Source: Glandiceps talaboti
Taxonomy: Eukaryota > Hemichordata > Enteropneusta > Spengelidae
DNA: 64,000 nt
Direction of reading: 5' to 3'
Assembly (NCBI RefSeq): GCF_964340395.1
Contig: NC_135559.1
Location: 13,889,759-13,953,758, forward strand
Shown here: positions 59,413-64,000 of the stretch, piece after piece
Layout of the letters: every line of letters begins with the position of its first letter
Position numbering within the stretch: position 1 is the stretch's first letter
The notes under the pieces: model-generated
Seen by the model: only the letters and a program-made list of their open reading frames with translations
Told to the model about the DNA's origin: nothing
Databases searched by the model: none
Made by a program: the position numbers and the translations under genes

Positions 59413-61515
59413 TTTAGTTTCAATTTATTTACATACAAACATTAAGGTTTATCATGTGTACAGCATTCGTGGACAAACATTTGTAAACATTTGGAAATAT
59501 TGATTCAAATTTTGTAAAAAAATATGGTAGATTTTTACGGCTGCTGTTCGTGTGCCGATGTAAAAAGTTGGCTGGTTCCTGCTGGTGTGCAAGATTTAAT
59601 AAAACTTTGGGCTATAAATACATTTGGACAAATTTGGACAAGTTTTTAACTTTATTTAAAATGCCAAAAAATTTGTGAACAGCTTCCAAGTCAGAATTAT
59701 AAGAATCATGGTTTCTTCAATTACTAAAGTTTTGTATATATTTATGATTACTCCTCCAAAATGATGAGTCAGTGTATATTTTGTTTGTTGTCATATGTGT
59801 GGACACCGATTTATTGATTTTAGGATTTTTACTCTAGTAGATACAGACGGGTTTTTCTTACTATCTATTATGCAAATGGCAGGTCAACTTTCTTAAAACT
59901 CTACTGAAGAGAAAATCATGTTTGTGATTTTGCAGCTGTGCCTTGAAGAAACGAAATGCTTCCTATTCATCATACTTATACAAAAGTCTATGCAGGGCTA
60001 ACTTTTTTTTGCCAATTTTGTGTTTTATAGACAAATTAAGCTTGCTATGCAGTGATTGGTTAAATCCAAGCATAATTTGCATATGCAGATACAGATATTG
60101 AGTACTGAATATTCTTATCAGTGATTGGTCTATTTCGTATTTAAATTTGCATATGAAGATTATGTTCATCAATGATTGGTTAAATTTGAATGGATTATCT
60201 GCATATATGTTAATAAGTTCTCTCCACTAGTTGCATGCTGACATTGTGATGCAATCTATACTAGGTTATGCAAAAATAGTCTTGCTTCTTTTCATGTTCA
60301 ACCGTCCATCTTCCAGATAGAATTTTGATTAATTAATGAAAGAAAATAAAACAAAAGACAATATAAACACAACTTTTTCTCTTTTGTATGTTTTATTTAC
60401 TAATAATTTCCCCAAGATACAGAAGTATTTTTAGTATTTTACATAATTTGTTAACCCAGTCATCATTACACCTAGAGTGACCTCTGACCTCTGTAAATTA
60501 TCATATGTACATGCTTGAGAAATTCTCCATATCTACAAAACGCTTGCCTCCATTCTCCGTTCACAAATAAAAAAGTTCCTCTTCCCTTTGAGTACTGTCC
60601 CATTACTTAAGTATTTCAAAGACACTTTCAATAGCTCAACTGATCAGACGTAACGGTTCATCTTTTCACTATCAAAGTTTCCCGCCAAAAAATCAAAAGT
60701 GGGAACACTTCATTTAACTGCCACAAATTTGTACTCATTTTTGACAAAACAGCATCCTTAGTTAACTAAATTTTAATCAAAAGTGCAAAAGTTGCACTTA
60801 AGTTTTACAAAATTTTCCACCATTCCTGATAACACTTCTCTGTGCCAAAATTTCCTGTCAAAAGCCTAGAGGACAAATGTCCCAACATTTTCTGTGACTG
60901 ATAAATTTTCACATTCGCTTCAGATTTTTCCCCCATGACTATTTTTTATTCGACAGACAAAATACTTCACATATTCTTGACAACGGAAACTCTTTCCACA
61001 CACAAACAACCATCAACTGAACAACGTACATTTTGTTGGCAATAGAGGGCGCACTTCTAGGCTGTAGGTGACTATTGCACAGACTAGCTCAGCTTTCTGT
61101 TACTCAACATCTGCTATTTGATGCAAAGAACAATATCTGCATGTAAAAAAATTGTACATTACACAGAAATTTCCCAATATATGAATTCAGTGTCACAGAA
61201 TGACAAATAATATAACGTATGCACACACACACAGCCAGACAGACAGACAGACATGGTTCATTCCTATAGCCCCCCTCCAGGCTGTGTCTGTTTTTGAATA
61301 CATGCAATACATCATCTGTGACATGCAGCATAAACATATATTCAAAGAAGAGGAAACTACCTTTCGTCCATTAATTTCGATCATATCCCTTAATTAGCCA
61401 AACGGGTATGAAACATCGCTGTTCACGAGTGCTTTATCATCGTGTACACAAGTTTAAAAGTTTGAATTTAAAACGAAAGTACAGACTGCAAATAACTATA
61501 TCAATGAAGTCCAAC

Positions 61516-61883
61516 TTTAAAGTGGCCATATTGATGAGGATTGGGCATTTATTTTGGATTTTTAATTTATAAAACAATTTTATCATGGCTTACTACTTGA
61601 AAAATCAATGTGAAACAACATATACCAAGTCCTTGTTTGTATTAAACTCAATAAATTGCAAAAGATTAATAAATATGTAATATCTTTGTTATTATATGTA
61701 CAATAATACAATAACAAACTTTTAACATTTTTTTTTAGCTTTTCGCAATGTACTGCTACAAACACAGACTTTATCAATGTTGTTTCACATTGATTTATTG
61801 AAGTAGGAAGCCATGATAAAACTGTTTAATAAATTCAAAATTCAAAATAAATACCCAATCCTTATCCATATGGCCACTTTAAA
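61516..61883. mobile_element. TTAA-flanked inverted-repeat element, 368 bp
   Basis: It begins TTTAAAGTGGCCATAT and ends ATATGGCCACTTTAAA. The arms pair imperfectly over about 80 bases (GATGAGGATTGGGCATTTATTT against its complement). TTAA at both ends suggests a piggyBac- or Kolobok-type MITE. Partial relatives lie at 7480-7640 and 16850-16950. Confidence 0.8.
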
Positions 61884-64000
61884 ATAAAATAAATATTAGT
61901 ATACAGCAAAGAAGTGTCTGATCAGTTGAGACATAAATTGCAGTATTCTTGCTAAAAACCTGAACACCCCTAGTATATACCCAGGGGAGAAATCTAGAAA
62001 ATCCACCCTGCGGAACTCAGTAAAATGTGTGGGGGAACTTGTAGGACAAATTTTACCTTCAACCACCATAGCAAAAACACTGCAATAGAAATGTTGAACC
62101 CTATTAAATTTGTTTCTCTAAAAACATTTTGTACACCGCCGTTTATTCCCATGTGTTGGCATGCAAATAAAGAATAAGTAAAAAAAACAAACATGCAACA
62201 TAGGAATATTTTGATATGGCTCTCATTACATCCTTGTGAGGGCGCTGTTCACTCCCAACCAAAAACTTGACTTCACTCGTGCCAAATGTTGATGAACAGA
62301 AAATTACATAATTATACAATTTCACTGGTTTATATCTACAAAATTACAACATAAATAATAAAAAGTTGGCAGTAAAGTGGGCTATGTGTATTCACCAACT
62401 TTTAAAGTGATTTTACATTTATCGCAATCACAATATCACCAAAATAATAAGTTCTCAGAACCCAATTTTATCCAAGAGCTATCTTATAAAATAAAGTTTC
62501 ACCTCCGCAGTGAAATAAATGAAATATATATTTTAAAATAATTCCACTGATAATGCACGTCTGAAATATCTATGAATGCCAGTATAGCATCGGTACAGCC
62601 TAGCTGAAATAACTGCCAAATATACACCATTTCTGTCAAAATTTCAGAACAGAAATTGCAAGTTTTTTTCTTTTCACAAATACATGACTTTATTTTGGAT
62701 CTTCACAGGCCATACTTTCACAATTAATAGATATACACTTTTTCTTTGCCAAAAAAACTTGCCAGTCTTAAAAAAAAATTGTTTTCCTAAAAATCAAAAA
62801 CAGTTGATGATGTAATGTGGTGAACCGTTATTGTGAACTATTTCTGATGTTCTGATGTATGAATTTCTTATGCAGTGATTACGCCATCTAACTTCACTCC
62901 CTTCCTTATTTTGATAGCACCCTACTCAAACTCAATTGTTGTTATCTCGCTCTATTAACCAAACAGAGGGAGGCATGACAATTAACAGAGTAACACATAG
63001 TTTTATATACCATAGTTACAGTTTTATGGAATGTTCTTCTAAATTTTCTACAGGAACCTTTTCCTTGGATAATAGTCAATCCATGTCATATTTCAGTTAT
63101 AAACACAAGCTGCAGTTTAAACATTTTGTTGTTGTTGAAAGTGTTTTGTTAGGTACAATAACTTATTCGTAATATCATACACTGAACAGTATTGCAACAC
63201 CTGTGGTGGTGGGGGTGGTGAAAATATCTCAATTTGAAAACAATGCCTAGAGAACATTTTTGACTTTGTACAAATCATGGTGTGAAATATAATGTGAGAA
63301 ATTATGAAAAGTTGGGTATATCTACCCATTTTCCAAATTATGTCCAAAATCTTATTTACCCGATAACAATTAGTCAAGATGGTAACTATTACAGATAAGG
63401 ACAGTCTGAATTAATTCTATGTTTCTCATCATAACAGCTCAAAAATGATGGGTCAGTTAAAAATAAAAGTTTGAAAAAAAAATAAAAAATATATGTGTAC
63501 ATGTTGGTGATACTATCAATTCATAATCCTCCTTTAACAGTCTGAAATGATTTAGAAATAATTAAAATCAAATGACATTTGTTTCAATAAAATTGCCAAA
63601 TTTTTGTTTTATTAAATTTTAAGAAATAAATGATAACAGCGGCAGCGACATTGTGTGTTTTTTACCTAATCCTGCTGTATTTTTTACTTTTTTTATTTTG
63701 CCAGATTAAAGAAATAGGTCGGTCAAGTCATGAGAAACATAGAATTAATTAAATATGGCCACCCTAAGCATGAGTGTACATGTGTGTTTATCTGAATCTA
63801 TGGCTTCCTTGAATAAAGCCAAGTTTACGTGTAAAAGTAATCAAAAACTCAAACCGTTTTTTGTAATTACTGCAGAATTATTGATGATAAAAAATAAATT
63901 GACATAATATTTGTACTCTTATTTTCAAATGTATGTAGAAAATGCCTAACTTTTCATATTTTTGTATATATAATTCATAGTTTGAAAATTTTACATTTCA
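61884..64000. other. Intergenic region to the window end
   Basis: AT-rich sequence without exon-like content, RNA genes or clear repeats. GGGGGAACTTGTAGGACAAATTTTACC near 62030 recalls the intron 6 repeat (GGGGAACTC...GTAGATTTTACC) and may be a distant copy on the same or opposite strand. Confidence 0.4.

Larger units (their letters stand above)
59203..61515. other. 3' UTR and intergenic region
   Basis: After the 3' UTR the sequence is AT-rich without a gene. Near 60040-60190 the phrase GTGATTGGTTAAAT and ATTTGCATATG recur about three times at roughly 65-base spacing. Nothing else is recognised. Confidence 0.5.

Overview
The window looks like nuclear DNA of an invertebrate animal. It is AT-rich and intron-rich, with GT-AG introns, long (TA)n, (TC)n, (TCTG)n and (CATA)n arrays, many small inverted-repeat transposons and sparse coding exons. 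An expanded-type LRR-Ig membrane receptor pair, an ERICH6/FAM194-type gene and PIF/Harbinger (ISL2EU-like) remnants would fit a marine deuterostome such as a lancelet or hemichordate. That assignment is inference only; nothing here proves the taxon.

Layout. (1) 1-0.45 kb: the last coding exon (+) of a probably GPI-anchored protein whose other exons lie upstream of the window. (2) 0.45-6.5 kb: 3' flank and intergenic DNA with local and dispersed repeats. (3) 6.5-29.6 kb: a tandem segmental duplication. Unit 1 (about 6.5-13.7 kb) holds a promoter-side block, a receptor gene with its coding region in one exon (signal peptide, about 16 LRRs, Ig, TM) and its 3' flank. Unit 2 (about 13.7-29.6 kb) starts with the same promoter-side block, but that block is split by a two-exon ATP-grasp ligase gene (+, with an apparent frameshift) and a lone LDL-receptor class A exon (-). 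It is then separated from the second receptor gene by about 9 kb rich in transposon remnants (PIF/Harbinger transposase, SWIM protein, hAT-like C-terminus, inverted-repeat elements, a 155-bp tandem array). (4) 29.6-31.9 kb: transposon and LINE fragments. (5) 31.9-59.2 kb: one large + strand gene with about 15 coding exons plus a 5' UTR exon, encoding a roughly 1,030-residue ERICH6-like protein with a C-terminal FAM194 domain. Its introns carry several tandem repeat families and small transposons. (6) 59.2-64 kb: 3' UTR, a strong CTCF-like site and intergenic DNA with a TTAA-flanked inverted-repeat element.

The genes do not form a pathway. The strongest structural story is the receptor duplication: the two copies provide paralogous empty sites that date several insertions, including two independent insertions of a (TA)n-flanked module that carries a hammerhead-ribozyme-like core, and a 104-bp element with a perfect 9-bp target duplication. 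Exon boundaries were chosen by hand from splice consensus and reading phase; no alignment or database search was run.
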